A stretch of DNA of 64,000 bases from JANPBY01 sp963805505 (GCA_963805505.1 CAWDUP010000006.1:77261-141260), one strand, 5' to 3'; positions 26,849-35,837 are shown, numbered from the stretch's first letter. The notes: generated by a model not told the origin, from the letters alone. Numbers and translations are program-made.

Positions 26849-28318
26849 ATGAGCACGGTGAACGTCGCCGGTGTCGAGGTCGACACGCGCCACTGGATCG
26901 GTGGCGACCGCGTGGCGAGTGATGCCACCTTCGAGGACATCTCACCGCTCGACGGTCAGCTGCTGGCGCAGGTCAGCCGCGGGGGCGAGCCCGAGGTGGA
27001 TCAAGCCGTCGCAGCAGCGAAGGCGGCCTTCCCGGCCTGGGGCGGGATGGAGCCGAAGGAACGCTCGGCGATCCTCAACCGGGTCGCCGACGGCATCGAG
27101 GCACGGGTGGAGGACCTCGCGCAGGTCGAGACCGTTGACAACGGTTCGCTGCTGCGATCCCACAGGCGCGGGGTGATGCCCCGGGTGGCGATGAACATCC
27201 GGTTCTTCGCCGACTTCCTGCTCACGTTGGAGCACCCGGACTTCGAGACCCGGGGGCACCGCAACCACGTCACCTGGGATCCAGCCGGCGTGACCGCGAT
27301 CGTCACCCCGTGGAACGCCCCGCTCATGCTGGCGACCTGGCGGATCGGTCCAGCGCTGGCCGCGGGAAACACCGTGGTGGCCAAGCCTCCGGAGTGGGCG
27401 CCGCTGACCGCGTCGTTGTTCGCGGACATCGCTCACGAGGCAGGGCTCCCCCCGGGCGTCTTCAACGTGGTCCAGGGGATGGGAACCGAAGCCGGGGCGC
27501 CGCTGGTCGCGCATCGCGACGTACGCCGGATCTGCTTCACCGGATCGGTCCCGACGTCGATCAAGATCGGCCAGTCAGCGGCCCGCAACGTCACGCCGGT
27601 GAGCTTCGAGCTCGGCGGCAAGTCGCCGTTGCTCGTCTTCGACGACGCCGACCTCGATCTCGCGGTCGACCTGGCCGTCGAGCAGTTCGACAACTCCGGG
27701 CAGGTTTGTCTGGCAGCCGTCCGGATGCTTGTGCAGGACGGCATCTATGACGCCTTCCGCAGCCGATTCCTCGAGCGGGCCGCTGCCGTCAAACAGGGTG
27801 ACTCGCGCGACGAGAGCGTCGACATCGGCCCCCTCGTCAGCCGCACCCACTTCGACCGGGTCGACGGCTTCGTCAAGCGGGCGATCGCCGACGGCGCACA
27901 GGTGGTGCTGGGCGGGGAGCCCAACCACGAGCTCAACAACACCACAGGCGGTTTCTACTACAAGCCCACGGTGTTCGAGGGGGTCGACGCCTCGATGGAG
28001 ATCACCTGCGAGGAGGTCTTCGGGCCAGTCCTCACCCTGCAGCGGTTCTCCTCCGAGGAGGACGGCGTCGCGATGGCCAACGACACCGAGTTCGGCTTGG
28101 CCGCCACGATCGTGACGGGCAGTCGCGAGCGCGCCGAGAGAGTCTCCGCGCAGGTCCGAGCGGGCACGGTGTGGATCAACTGCTTCTTCGTCCGCGACCT
28201 CTCGGCGCCCTTCGGCGGCAGCGGCCGATCCGGGATCGGCCGCGAAGGCGGACTCTGGTCCTTCGACTTCTACTGTGACGTCAAGAACTCGGTGTTCGCG
28301 CCGGAAGGGTGGGCCTGA
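26849..28318 (+). CDS. hpaE: Aldehyde dehydrogenase (5-carboxymethyl-2-hydroxymuconate semialdehyde dehydrogenase-like)
   Basis: The 489-residue NAD-dependent enzyme has the ALDH essentials: TPWNAPLML, the general base E254 in FELGGK, and nucleophile C287 in NSGQVCLA. The closing motif is PFGGSGRSGIGREGG. By overall pattern and by its position directly before an HpaD-like extradiol dioxygenase, it fits HpaE. HpaE oxidises the ring-fission semialdehyde to a diacid. GGAGGG precedes the ATG. The next gene starts 1 nt after its stop. The symbol is by family and context; a related semialdehyde is possible. Confidence 0.87.
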   Translation: MSTVNVAGVEVDTRHWIGGDRVASDATFEDISPLDGQLLAQVSRGGEPEVDQAVAAAKAAFPAWGGMEPKERSAILNRVADGIEARVEDLAQVETVDNGSLLRSHRRGVMPRVAMNIRFFADFLLTLEHPDFETRGHRNHVTWDPAGVTAIVTPWNAPLMLATWRIGPALAAGNTVVAKPPEWAPLTASLFADIAHEAGLPPGVFNVVQGMGTEAGAPLVAHRDVRRICFTGSVPTSIKIGQSAARNVTPVSFELGGKSPLLVFDDADLDLAVDLAVEQFDNSGQVCLAAVRMLVQDGIYDAFRSRFLERAAAVKQGDSRDESVDIGPLVSRTHFDRVDGFVKRAIADGAQVVLGGEPNHELNNTTGGFYYKPTVFEGVDASMEITCEEVFGPVLTLQRFSSEEDGVAMANDTEFGLAATIVTGSRERAERVSAQVRAGTVWINCFFVRDLSAPFGGSGRSGIGREGGLWSFDFYCDVKNSVFAPEGWA

Positions 28319-28319
28319 C

Positions 28320-29270
28320 ATGGGTGAGATCGTCGGCGCCGGACTCCTGGCGCACGTTCCCACGATCATGCTGCCGGAGGAGACCCGGCTGGAACTGAAC
28401 AAGGGCAAAGACTTCACGCTCGTTGCGGCGCTCCATCAGCTCCGCGAGGAAGTCTTCGAGACCCTTGACTACGACACGGTCGTCGTTCTCGACTCGCACT
28501 GGTTCACGACCGTCGAGTTCGTGGTGACGGCGCAGGGCCGCCGCGCCGGGCTGTTCACCGCGGAGGAGCTGCCGCGGGGCATGTGCCGCATCCCCTACGA
28601 CTGGCGCGGCGACCCAGAGCTCGGTTTCGCCATGGCCGACGCGGGCGCCACCCACAGCACCTGGGTAACGGCCATCGACGACGAATACCTACCGCTGTAC
28701 TACGCGACGCTCAACCTCTGGAAGTTCCTGGGCGAGGGCCTCGACAAGCGGTGGATGTCGGTAAGCGTTGCCCAGACCGGTGTCATGGAGGACTTCCTGC
28801 GAGCCGGGCGCGCCATCGGCGATGCCATCGCGCACACCGACCGCAAGGTGCTGCTCATCGCCTCGGGCGCGATGTCGCACACGTTCTGGAAGCTGCGCGA
28901 GCTGCGCGACCACGAGGCCGGCGACACCTCGCACATCCGCACGCCGGAGGCGTACGCCGCCGACATGCAGCGCCTCGAGTGGCTTCGCGCGGGCGACCAT
29001 GCCCAGGTGCTGGACACCATGGACGACTTCATGAAATACCGCCCGGAAGCGATGTTCGCGCACTACCTGATGATGATGGGCGCGCTGGGCGAGGGTGACG
29101 TCGTCGCGCCCGGACGGCAGTACGGCGAGTACGAGAACTCGATCGGCACTGGGCAGGTGCACGTCTGGTTCGACCGTCCCGATGGCGGGTTCCCCGGGCC
29201 GCGAAGAACGCCGGAAGACCCCGACTATGTGCGCCAGATGCGTGGCCCCGATCTCCCAGCCGCCGGCTGA
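28320..29270 (+). CDS. hpaD: Class III extradiol ring-cleavage dioxygenase (HpaD-like)
   Basis: A 316-residue LigB-superfamily dioxygenase. The N-terminal metal region AHVPTI (H12) and VVLDSHWF (H60) correspond to the two iron-binding histidines of 3,4-dihydroxyphenylacetate 2,3-dioxygenase. ELPRGMCRIPYDWRGDPELG matches that subfamily. It would open a catechol next to the hydroxyls, giving a semialdehyde for the preceding ALDH. Upstream steps and a hydroxylase dedicated to 4-hydroxyphenylacetate (HpaBC) are not in the window, so the catechol may come from another source. Confidence 0.88.
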   Translation: MGEIVGAGLLAHVPTIMLPEETRLELNKGKDFTLVAALHQLREEVFETLDYDTVVVLDSHWFTTVEFVVTAQGRRAGLFTAEELPRGMCRIPYDWRGDPELGFAMADAGATHSTWVTAIDDEYLPLYYATLNLWKFLGEGLDKRWMSVSVAQTGVMEDFLRAGRAIGDAIAHTDRKVLLIASGAMSHTFWKLRELRDHEAGDTSHIRTPEAYAADMQRLEWLRAGDHAQVLDTMDDFMKYRPEAMFAHYLMMMGALGEGDVVAPGRQYGEYENSIGTGQVHVWFDRPDGGFPGPRRTPEDPDYVRQMRGPDLPAAG

Positions 29271-29298
29271 GACGGCAACCGAGTCCCGGAGGAGTCAC

Positions 29299-30174
29299 GT
29301 GACTGAATATCGACGCATCCTGCTCGAAGGCGCCGCCGTCCAGGTGCGTCGTGAGGGCGACGAGCTCGTTGCCGGTGACGGCCGCGCTGTCGGTCTCGAC
29401 GAGGCAGTGCACCTGCCGCCGACCGAACCGACCAAGATCATCGCCGTGCACCTGAACTTCGCCAGCCGTACCAACGAATTCATGACCAAGCTCCCCGGCG
29501 CACCCACGTACTTCCACAAGCCGGTGACCGCGCTCAACTCCCACAAGGGAGCCGTCGTACGCCCGCAGGGGTGCAAGTGGCTGAACTACGAGGGCGAGAT
29601 CGTCATCGTTATCGGAAAGACCTGCCGAAACGTGTCCCCCGACGAGGCTGGCGACTACATCGCCGGCTACACCATCGGCAACGACTACGGACTGCACGAC
29701 TTCAGGGACACCGACGCCGGCTCGATGCTCCGGGTCAAGGGATCCGACACCCTGGCTCCCGTCGGCCCAGGGCTGGTCACCGACTGGGACTTCCACGGCA
29801 AGACCCTGCGGACCCTCGTCAACGGGGAGGTGAAGCAGGAGGGCAACACCGACGAGATGGAGTGGGACATGCACTACCTCGTCGCGGACATCGCCCGCAC
29901 GATCACTCTCTCGCCTGGAGATCTGCTCTTCTCCGGAACTCCGGCGAACTCCCGTCCGGTCGTGCCAGGCGACGTCGTCGAGGTCGAGGTCGAAGGTTTG
30001 GGCAAGCTCACCAACCATGTGGTCACCGGGCCGACACCGATCCGCACCGATGTGGGCGCCCAGCCCACGGAGAGCGAGGAAGTGGTGTCCACCGCACTCG
30101 GCGGCGATTGGGAGTTCCGCGGGATCCGCACGCCAAGCAAGGACCTCTACCCCTCGACCGTCGAAGAGAAGTAG
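29299..30174 (+). CDS. Fumarylacetoacetate hydrolase family protein (HpaG-like isomerase/decarboxylase)
   Basis: A 291-residue FAH-fold protein. Landmarks are AVHLNFASRTNEF, PTYFHKPVTAL, the metal-binding NYEGEIVIVIGK, DYIAGYTIGNDYGLHDF and LLFSGTPANSRPV. In the homoprotocatechuate route an HpaG of this fold isomerises and decarboxylates the diacid formed by HpaE. The order HpaE-HpaD-FAH supports that. CGGAGGAG precedes the GTG. The later enzymes HpaF, HpaH and HpaI are not present here and would have to be elsewhere. Confidence 0.88.
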   Translation: MTEYRRILLEGAAVQVRREGDELVAGDGRAVGLDEAVHLPPTEPTKIIAVHLNFASRTNEFMTKLPGAPTYFHKPVTALNSHKGAVVRPQGCKWLNYEGEIVIVIGKTCRNVSPDEAGDYIAGYTIGNDYGLHDFRDTDAGSMLRVKGSDTLAPVGPGLVTDWDFHGKTLRTLVNGEVKQEGNTDEMEWDMHYLVADIARTITLSPGDLLFSGTPANSRPVVPGDVVEVEVEGLGKLTNHVVTGPTPIRTDVGAQPTESEEVVSTALGGDWEFRGIRTPSKDLYPSTVEEK

Positions 30175-30267
30175 GCGCCCAACCACGACCAGGGACTCAA
30201 TGTTGTCGCAGTTGTGCAGAACTGCTTGACAACCTCACGCCTGGCCCCAAGACTCGGCGACGACTTT

Positions 30268-30283
30268 CGTTCGGCCCCGTACG
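30268..30283. promoter_or_regulatory. Palindromic operator 5 (permease gene)
   Basis: CGTTCGGCCCCGTACG agrees with the island consensus at 13 of 16 positions and lies 30 nt before the permease start codon. It is flanked by TTT and AAA, which extend the symmetry. Confidence 0.55.
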
Positions 30284-30313
30284 AAACCTCCGCACTGACC
30301 TTGGAGAGACGGA

Positions 30314-31849
30314 ATGGACCAGCTGAAGCCAGCCCCGCCCGAGACCGAAGGAACCTCTCTTCGCAAGGGCCGCCTCGGTGTCATTGGCATCGTCTTCTTC
30401 GTCGTGGCAGCGGCCGCGCCCCTGGTGGGCATGACCGGTGCTGTGCCGGTGGCCATCGTGCTCGGCAACGGCGCAGCAGTCCCTGGCGCGTACGTCGCCG
30501 TCGGCATCACGCTGCTGCTGTTCAGCGTCGGCTACGCAACGATGAGCCAGCACGTCACGAACACCGGCGCCTTCTTCGCCTATGTGGGACGAGGCCTCGG
30601 CGTCATCCCTGGCGTGGGCAGCGCTTTCGTCTCCCTGGTGGCCTACATCGCCGTCCAGCTCGCGATCTATGGCTTCTTCGGAGGCGTCGCGTCGGGCGAG
30701 ATCGATGACAAGCTCGGCATCAGCCTCTCCTGGTACTGGTGGTCGCTGATCGCCTGGGCTGTCGTGACCGGCCTTTCGCTGCTCGCGGTTGACATCGGCG
30801 CGAAGGTTCTCGGCGTCTTCATGTCCATCGAGGTTCTGGCGCTGCTGATCATGGTCATCGCCGTGTTCGTGGAGGGCGGCCCGGACGGCATCGACCTCGG
30901 CGCCTCGTTCTCCCCGAGCAACATCTTCGTGGGTGGCCTCGCCGGCTCGGCCGGGATCGCGCTGGCCTTCGCCTTCGCGTCCTACATCGGCTTCGAGGCA
31001 ACCGCGATCTACGGCGAGGAGTCCCGGGACCCCAAGCGCACCGTGCCGATCGCGACCTACACGGCGGTGCTGCTGATCACCGTGCTGTTCGGTCTGTCCA
31101 CGCTGGCGATCGTGACCTGGCTCGGATCGGGAAGTGTCGTTGACCAGACCGTGGCGATCTCGGACGAGCTGGCCAACCCCGCGGCCGTCGTCTTCACCGT
31201 GGCCCAGGAGTCCGTCGGCGGCTGGCTGGGCTCCGGCATGGGAACGTTCGTGTCCGACACCATGCAATGGCTGGTCTTGAGCAGCCTGTTCGCCGGGATC
31301 CTGGCCTTCCAGAACGCCGCGGCTCGCTACTTCTTCTCGATGGGCCGCGCCGGCGTCTTCCCGGCAGCCCTCGACCGGGTGAACAAGCACGGCGCCCCAT
31401 GGATCGCGACGCTCACCACCTCGGTGATCTCCTTCTGTGTCATCGTGTTCTTCTGGGTGACCGACAAAGACCCGATCCTGAACCTGTTCTACTGGTTCTC
31501 CGGACTGGCCGTCGTCGCGATCGTCCTGGTCGAGGCGCTGGTCTGCATCGCCGTCGTCGCCTTCTTCCGGCGCACCGGCGCAGACAAGCGGATCTGGCAC
31601 ACCATGATCGCTCCGGTGCTCGCGTTCATCGGCCTGGTGCTCGGGCTCTACCTGCTGATGTCCCGGTTCGGCCTGCTCGCGGGCACGGTCAAGGATGACG
31701 TCGATCCCACTGTGCAGGCGTGGGGGCTCAACGCGACCGGGTGGACCTTGATCCTGCTGCCGTTCGCGATGTTCCTGGTCGGCCTGCTCGTCGGTTTCCT
31801 GCGCAAGTCGCAGGAGAACGAGGACTCCGTCAAGGACCTCGTGACCTGA
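30314..31849 (+). CDS. APC family amino acid/amine permease
   Basis: The 511-residue inner-membrane protein has about 12 hydrophobic helices. Helix 1 has the broken GIVFFVVAAAAPLVGMTGA pattern typical of APC transporters, and SYIGFEATAIYGEESRDPKR is the conserved helix 6-loop motif. It should take up an amino acid or amine by symport. Its own copy of the island operator and its position after the ring-cleavage genes make it the probable importer of the pathway substrate. A GC-rich hairpin follows the gene. Confidence 0.92.
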   Translation: MDQLKPAPPETEGTSLRKGRLGVIGIVFFVVAAAAPLVGMTGAVPVAIVLGNGAAVPGAYVAVGITLLLFSVGYATMSQHVTNTGAFFAYVGRGLGVIPGVGSAFVSLVAYIAVQLAIYGFFGGVASGEIDDKLGISLSWYWWSLIAWAVVTGLSLLAVDIGAKVLGVFMSIEVLALLIMVIAVFVEGGPDGIDLGASFSPSNIFVGGLAGSAGIALAFAFASYIGFEATAIYGEESRDPKRTVPIATYTAVLLITVLFGLSTLAIVTWLGSGSVVDQTVAISDELANPAAVVFTVAQESVGGWLGSGMGTFVSDTMQWLVLSSLFAGILAFQNAAARYFFSMGRAGVFPAALDRVNKHGAPWIATLTTSVISFCVIVFFWVTDKDPILNLFYWFSGLAVVAIVLVEALVCIAVVAFFRRTGADKRIWHTMIAPVLAFIGLVLGLYLLMSRFGLLAGTVKDDVDPTVQAWGLNATGWTLILLPFAMFLVGLLVGFLRKSQENEDSVKDLVT

Positions 31850-31864
31850 GCAAGGACATTCCGT

Positions 31865-31906
31865 CGAAGGGGTCGATCGCTGCCAGTCTGGCGACCGGCC
31901 CCTTCG
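31865..31906 (+). terminator. Hairpin after the permease gene
   Basis: CGAAGGGG at 31865 pairs with CCCCTTCG ending at 31906, with further complementary bases (gtcg/cgac) inside. It lies 15 nt after the permease stop and before the LLM gene, so it probably limits read-through. Confidence 0.55.
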
Positions 31907-31928
31907 CCGTTGACGAGGAGCGCCCGTC

Positions 31929-32870
31929 GTGGCCGACGTGAAGCTGTTGATGGTGCTCAGCGAGAACCAGACTCTCGTGGATCCGCGGGACCTGAAGGGC
32001 CTCGTCCGGCTGGCCTCGGAGGCCGAACAGGCAGGCGTCGACGGCGTGCAGATGAGCGAGCACGTCGTGCTGGGACCATCTGCAGGCGAGCACGGGATCA
32101 TGGGCAACCCGCGCGACTACGCCGCCCCGGGCAACCAGGACCCGGCCACTCCCTGGCCGCACAACCTGATCACGTTGGCGGCGATCGCTCAGGCGACCTC
32201 GGTACTTCGCCTCGTGGCAGGCGCCGTGATCATGCCGCTGCACCACCCGCTGGACCTGGCCAAGCAGTTCGCCACCTTGGACCTGCTCAGCGAGGGTCGG
32301 CTCGTCGTCCTGCCCACGGTGTCCTGGCACCGCGATGAGTACGACGCCCTCGGGATCCCGTTCGCCAAGCGAGGCCAGATCCTCGACGAGCAGCTCGAGG
32401 TGCTCGCCGGCGCCTGGGGGGCGCAACCATTCCGCCATGACGGCGCGTTCTTCTCCTTCGGCGAGGTCTGGGTGGAGCCGGGGCCGTACCGCCCCAGCGG
32501 ACCGGTGATGTGGTTCGGCGGCCAGGGCATGCACGACGCCTTGGTAAGGCGGCTCGTGCGGTACGGCTCCGGGCTGAACCCCTTCGGCCCGTTGACCGAT
32601 GACGACCTGGCGATGCTGGGGTCGGCCATGGCCGAGGCTGGGCGCGATCTGGACGAGCTGGAGATGGTCGGCGGCATCCGTGGGACGTTCCAGGGCGCGC
32701 ACGACGTGGCTGACGTGGGAGCCGCCCTGGAGGACCTGCCCCGGCAGCTGGCTCAAGGGTTCAGGACCATCTGCTTCAAGCCGTCGATGTTCATCGACGA
32801 CGCTGCGGACATCGGCCCCTTCTGCCGAGACCTGGTCCGTCGCGTCGCCTCGATGACCGCGGGTTCGTAG
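31929..32870 (+). CDS. LLM-class (F420-type) oxidoreductase
   Basis: A 313-residue TIM-barrel protein of the luciferase-like monooxygenase superfamily. Typical elements are AEQAGVDGVQMSEHVV, LRLVAGAVIMPLHHPLDLAKQ and TLDLLSEGRL. The sequence resembles the F420-dependent TIGR03619-type subgroup rather than FMN monooxygenases. It could oxidise or reduce a pathway intermediate; the cofactor needs proof. GAGGAG precedes the GTG. The YdeI-like gene follows 11 nt downstream. Confidence 0.87.
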   Translation: MADVKLLMVLSENQTLVDPRDLKGLVRLASEAEQAGVDGVQMSEHVVLGPSAGEHGIMGNPRDYAAPGNQDPATPWPHNLITLAAIAQATSVLRLVAGAVIMPLHHPLDLAKQFATLDLLSEGRLVVLPTVSWHRDEYDALGIPFAKRGQILDEQLEVLAGAWGAQPFRHDGAFFSFGEVWVEPGPYRPSGPVMWFGGQGMHDALVRRLVRYGSGLNPFGPLTDDDLAMLGSAMAEAGRDLDELEMVGGIRGTFQGAHDVADVGAALEDLPRQLAQGFRTICFKPSMFIDDAADIGPFCRDLVRRVASMTAGS

Positions 32871-32881
32871 GAGATCGACGA

Positions 32882-33499
32882 ATGGCACGGTCATCTGCGG
32901 TCGAGTCGGCGTCCGAGCACCCGGCGACCTGGAAGTTCGGATATCCCATCTACCACGCCGAGACGCGCGCCCAGTGGCGTGGTTGGCTGGATCGCTTCCA
33001 CGGCAGCAGCCGCGGCGTCTGGCTGTGCTCGTGGCGCTCGCCGGACAAGCCGCGCTGTCCGTATCCGCAGGTCGTCGAGGAAGCGATCTGCTTCGGCTGG
33101 ATCGACTCCACCGTGTCCCCGCTTGACGACGAGCGCATCCTGCAGCTGCTCACGCCGCGCAAGCCGAAGAGCTCCTGGACCCGCTTGAACCGGGCGCGCG
33201 CGGCGGACATGGAGGCAGCGGGTCGGATGACCGACGCCGGCCGGCAGGCCATCAAGACCGCGCAGGCCAACGGTTGGTGGACGATCTACGACCCGGTCGA
33301 GGACCTGCTCGAGCCGGCGGACCTGTCCACCGCGCTCGACGCCACACCCGAGGCACGGATCGCATGGGACTCGTTCACGCCCAGTGCCCGCAAGCAGCTG
33401 CTGTGGTGGGTCATCAGCGCCGCAAGGGAGGACACCCGGGCTCGGCGGATCGCGACGACCGTCGCAAAGGCGGCTGAGGGCGAGCCGGCCAGGGGCTGA
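32882..33499 (+). CDS. YdeI/OmpD-associated family protein
   Basis: A 205-residue cytoplasmic protein with the YdeI core WLDRFHGSSRGVWLCSW, EAICFGWIDSTVSPLDDER, and LLTPRKPKSSWTRLNRAR. The C-terminus has the OmpDI helical region. Family members have been connected with polymyxin and bacteriocin tolerance, but the molecular activity is unknown. It appears to be co-transcribed with the LLM gene. Confidence 0.87.
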   Translation: MARSSAVESASEHPATWKFGYPIYHAETRAQWRGWLDRFHGSSRGVWLCSWRSPDKPRCPYPQVVEEAICFGWIDSTVSPLDDERILQLLTPRKPKSSWTRLNRARAADMEAAGRMTDAGRQAIKTAQANGWWTIYDPVEDLLEPADLSTALDATPEARIAWDSFTPSARKQLLWWVISAAREDTRARRIATTVAKAAEGEPARG

Positions 33500-33536
33500 C
33501 CTTGGTTCGGGCGCTGCGTCCGAGGCGAAGGAACGG

Positions 33537-34109
33537 TCAGCCGGTCGCGTCAGGTTCGCGAAGACCCACGGCGTCGTTGTCCCAGAAGGTCTGTCGATAG
33601 ACCAAGGTGCCGATCATCCACGGTTCGTAGGCCGAGAGCAGGCGGACCTGGAACGCAGCGTCCGGGATCCGCAGGGAGGGTTTGCGAAACCCAAGATCGC
33701 CGGCGGGTGCGAATCCCGCGCGCGCGTAGTAGGCCGGGTCACCTTCGAGCAGCACCGCCGTTGCTCCCCGCTGGTCCAGCTCGGCGACGCCACGCTCGAT
33801 GAGGCGCAAGCCGATGCCCTGTCGCTGGTGCTCCGGCAGCACTCCCAGCGGACTGAGCACCTGCACGTCGACGAGTCGTTGAGGTGCGTCCAGGATGCTG
33901 CGCGTGAACATGACATGACCGACAACGGCGTCGCCGACGCACGCGACGAGGGAGAGCCCCGGTTCGACGGCCAGGCTGAGCCGCAGCTCGTCAACGAGTC
34001 GGGCAACGTCGGGGCCGTGGTCACCGAAAGCACTGAGGTGGACCGCTCTTACGGCGTCGGCATCACGCGCCTGCTCCTCGCGGATCAGCACGTCATCGGT
34101 GGGCGCCAC
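33537..34109 (-). CDS. GNAT family N-acetyltransferase
   Basis: A 190-residue GNAT domain. The acetyl-CoA-binding motif A is SPLGVLPEHQRQGIGLRLIE (Q/R-x-x-G-x-G/A variant). YYARAGFAPAGDLGF is the usual C-terminal part. The acceptor is unknown. The gene starts with GTG three nt after the phytoene-desaturase-like gene ends, so both are probably on one transcript. Confidence 0.9.
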   Translation of the reverse strand: MAPTDDVLIREEQARDADAVRAVHLSAFGDHGPDVARLVDELRLSLAVEPGLSLVACVGDAVVGHVMFTRSILDAPQRLVDVQVLSPLGVLPEHQRQGIGLRLIERGVAELDQRGATAVLLEGDPAYYARAGFAPAGDLGFRKPSLRIPDAAFQVRLLSAYEPWMIGTLVYRQTFWDNDAVGLREPDATG

Positions 34110-34112
34110 GGG

Positions 34113-35759
34113 TCAACGCGACTTGCCCAACCGCTTGCTCAGCCCCTTCACTCCCCCGCGGCTGTCCTGAAGCGCAGCCTTGGAAGCCTGGTAGCCGGGG
34201 ATGCCGCAGACCCCGCCACCCGCGTGGGTGGCCGAGCTGGCGTTGTAGAGCCCGGCGATGGGCGTGCGGTAGTCGGCGTAGCCAGGCGCCGGGCGCATGT
34301 GGAACAGCTGCTCGAGCGAGAGCTCGCCGTGGAAGATGTTGCCGCCGATCAGGCCGTACTCCTTCTCCATGACATACGAGCTGACCACATCTCGGTGCAT
34401 GATCGAAGCGGTGAAGCCGGGAGCCACCTCTTCGTACTTCGCGATGAGCCGGTCGGCGTAGGCCTCGACCTCCTCCTGGTGCGGCTCCTTCGACCACTCG
34501 TGCGGCACCCACTGGCTGAACATCGACATGATGTGTACGCCTTCGGGCGCGAGGGTCTTGTCGAACGTCGTCGGGATCGTGGTGTCGCTGAACGGCGCCT
34601 CGGCCGCGCGGCCCTCGCGGGCGTCCTGGAAGGCGCGCTCGATGTATTCCAGGGTGGGGGCCATCGCCACGGTGCCGGTGTGGTGCTCCTGCTGGTTGGA
34701 GCCCGGGTCGGCGGTGAAGTTGGGCAGCTCGGAGAGAGCCAGGTTGATCTTGACGACGCCGCTGCGCGTCTTCCACCGCTGGATGTCGGTGACGAACTGG
34801 TCGGGCAGGTCTCGTGCGTCGATGTGGTCGAGGAAGGCGGTCTGCGGATGCAGCGACGTCACGACGATGGGCGCGTGGATCTCGTCACCGTTCTCCAGGG
34901 CGACGCCAGTGACCCGACCGTTGCTGACCAGGGTCTTCGCGACCTTGGAGTCGGTGCGGATGACGGCGCCGAGCTCGAGCGCGGCACGCTTGAAGACCTC
35001 GGCCACGGCTCCCATGCCCCCTTCGGGGAAGCCCCAGCTGCCGAGATGCCCGTCACCGACGTCGCCGATCGAGTGGTGCGCCATGACGTAGGCGGTGCCG
35101 GGCTCGTACGGCCCTGCCCACGTGCCGATCACGCCGTTGACGGCCAGCGCGCCCTTGATCTGGGGAGACTCGAACCAGTCGTCGAGCATGTCGCCGATGC
35201 TCATGGCCATCAGGCGGGTCACGTCACCGATCGTCTGGACGTCGAGGCCACGCTTGCTCCACCCGAGCTTGAGCATCTTGGCCAGCTCGGCGGGCTTGCG
35301 GGAGCCGACGTTGGGCGGCACCTGCATCAGCATCGGGCCGAGGACGTCAGCCAGCCCGGCCAGCCACGCATCCCACTTGGGCATGGTGTCGGCGTCCTTC
35401 TTCGACCACTTGGCGATGGAGTCGTAGTTGCGTTGGGCGTCGTCGGCGAACAGCGCGATGGAGCCACCCTCGGGGAACGCCTGGTAGTACGGCCCCATGG
35501 GGTGGACCTTGTAGCCGTGCCGGTCGAGGCTCAGATCACGACGGATGGTCGGGGGCATCAGGCTCATGACGTAGGACAACCTGGTGACCTTGAGCTCGGG
35601 CGCCTCGGGCCACGGGGAGTCGGTCGCCGCCGCGCCGCCGGTCTTGTAGCGCGACTCGAGCACGACGACCTTGAGCCCGGCGCGGGCCAGATAGGCGCCG
35701 GCCGTCAGTCCGTTGTGGCCGCCACCGACAACGATCGCGTCGAACTGTTCCGCCATCAC
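34113..35759 (-). CDS. Phytoene desaturase-like FAD oxidoreductase (PYROXD2/CrtI-related)
   Basis: The 548-residue protein has an N-terminal FAD-binding Rossmann motif (DAIVVGGGHNGLTAGAYLA, then VVLESR). The C-terminal CrtI-like signature is GLYNASSATHAGGGVCGIPG. It is not accompanied by carotenoid genes, so carotenoid synthesis is unlikely; PYROXD2-like members act on other lipophilic or amine substrates. It marks the end of the catabolic island on the opposite strand. ACGGAG precedes the ATG. The upstream region has a weak CGTTCAG half-site that I do not count as an island operator. Confidence 0.87.
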   Translation of the reverse strand: MMAEQFDAIVVGGGHNGLTAGAYLARAGLKVVVLESRYKTGGAAATDSPWPEAPELKVTRLSYVMSLMPPTIRRDLSLDRHGYKVHPMGPYYQAFPEGGSIALFADDAQRNYDSIAKWSKKDADTMPKWDAWLAGLADVLGPMLMQVPPNVGSRKPAELAKMLKLGWSKRGLDVQTIGDVTRLMAMSIGDMLDDWFESPQIKGALAVNGVIGTWAGPYEPGTAYVMAHHSIGDVGDGHLGSWGFPEGGMGAVAEVFKRAALELGAVIRTDSKVAKTLVSNGRVTGVALENGDEIHAPIVVTSLHPQTAFLDHIDARDLPDQFVTDIQRWKTRSGVVKINLALSELPNFTADPGSNQQEHHTGTVAMAPTLEYIERAFQDAREGRAAEAPFSDTTIPTTFDKTLAPEGVHIMSMFSQWVPHEWSKEPHQEEVEAYADRLIAKYEEVAPGFTASIMHRDVVSSYVMEKEYGLIGGNIFHGELSLEQLFHMRPAPGYADYRTPIAGLYNASSATHAGGGVCGIPGYQASKAALQDSRGGVKGLSKRLGKSR

Positions 35760-35837
35760 TGACTCCGTCTCATCCGATCACCGAAAAACTGAACGATGAG
35801 TCAGCATGCCACTTCACCCCAGGGCCGCGCGTCAAGA

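Noticed and set aside
30197..32107. Minus-strand open frame of 636 codons opposite the permease
   Set aside because: Rich in His/Asp/Gln/Arg, as expected from the complement of a membrane-protein gene; no motif and no start signal. The plus-strand APC permease is clear.
34113..35759. Carotenoid biosynthesis desaturase (crtI)
   Set aside because: No crtB, crtE or other carotenoid genes adjacent; the sequence fits the broader PYROXD2-like group.
33384..35762. Very long plus-strand open frame (792 codons) opposite the flavoprotein
   Set aside because: It is antisense to a full-length CrtI/PYROXD2-like gene and a GNAT gene with clear motifs. High GC leaves the opposite frame open, and its product has no domain pattern.
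35759..35810. A sixth island operator before the CrtI-like gene
   Set aside because: Only a CGTTCAG half-site is visible, and the other half is not complementary. I keep it as a weak half-site and not as an operator.
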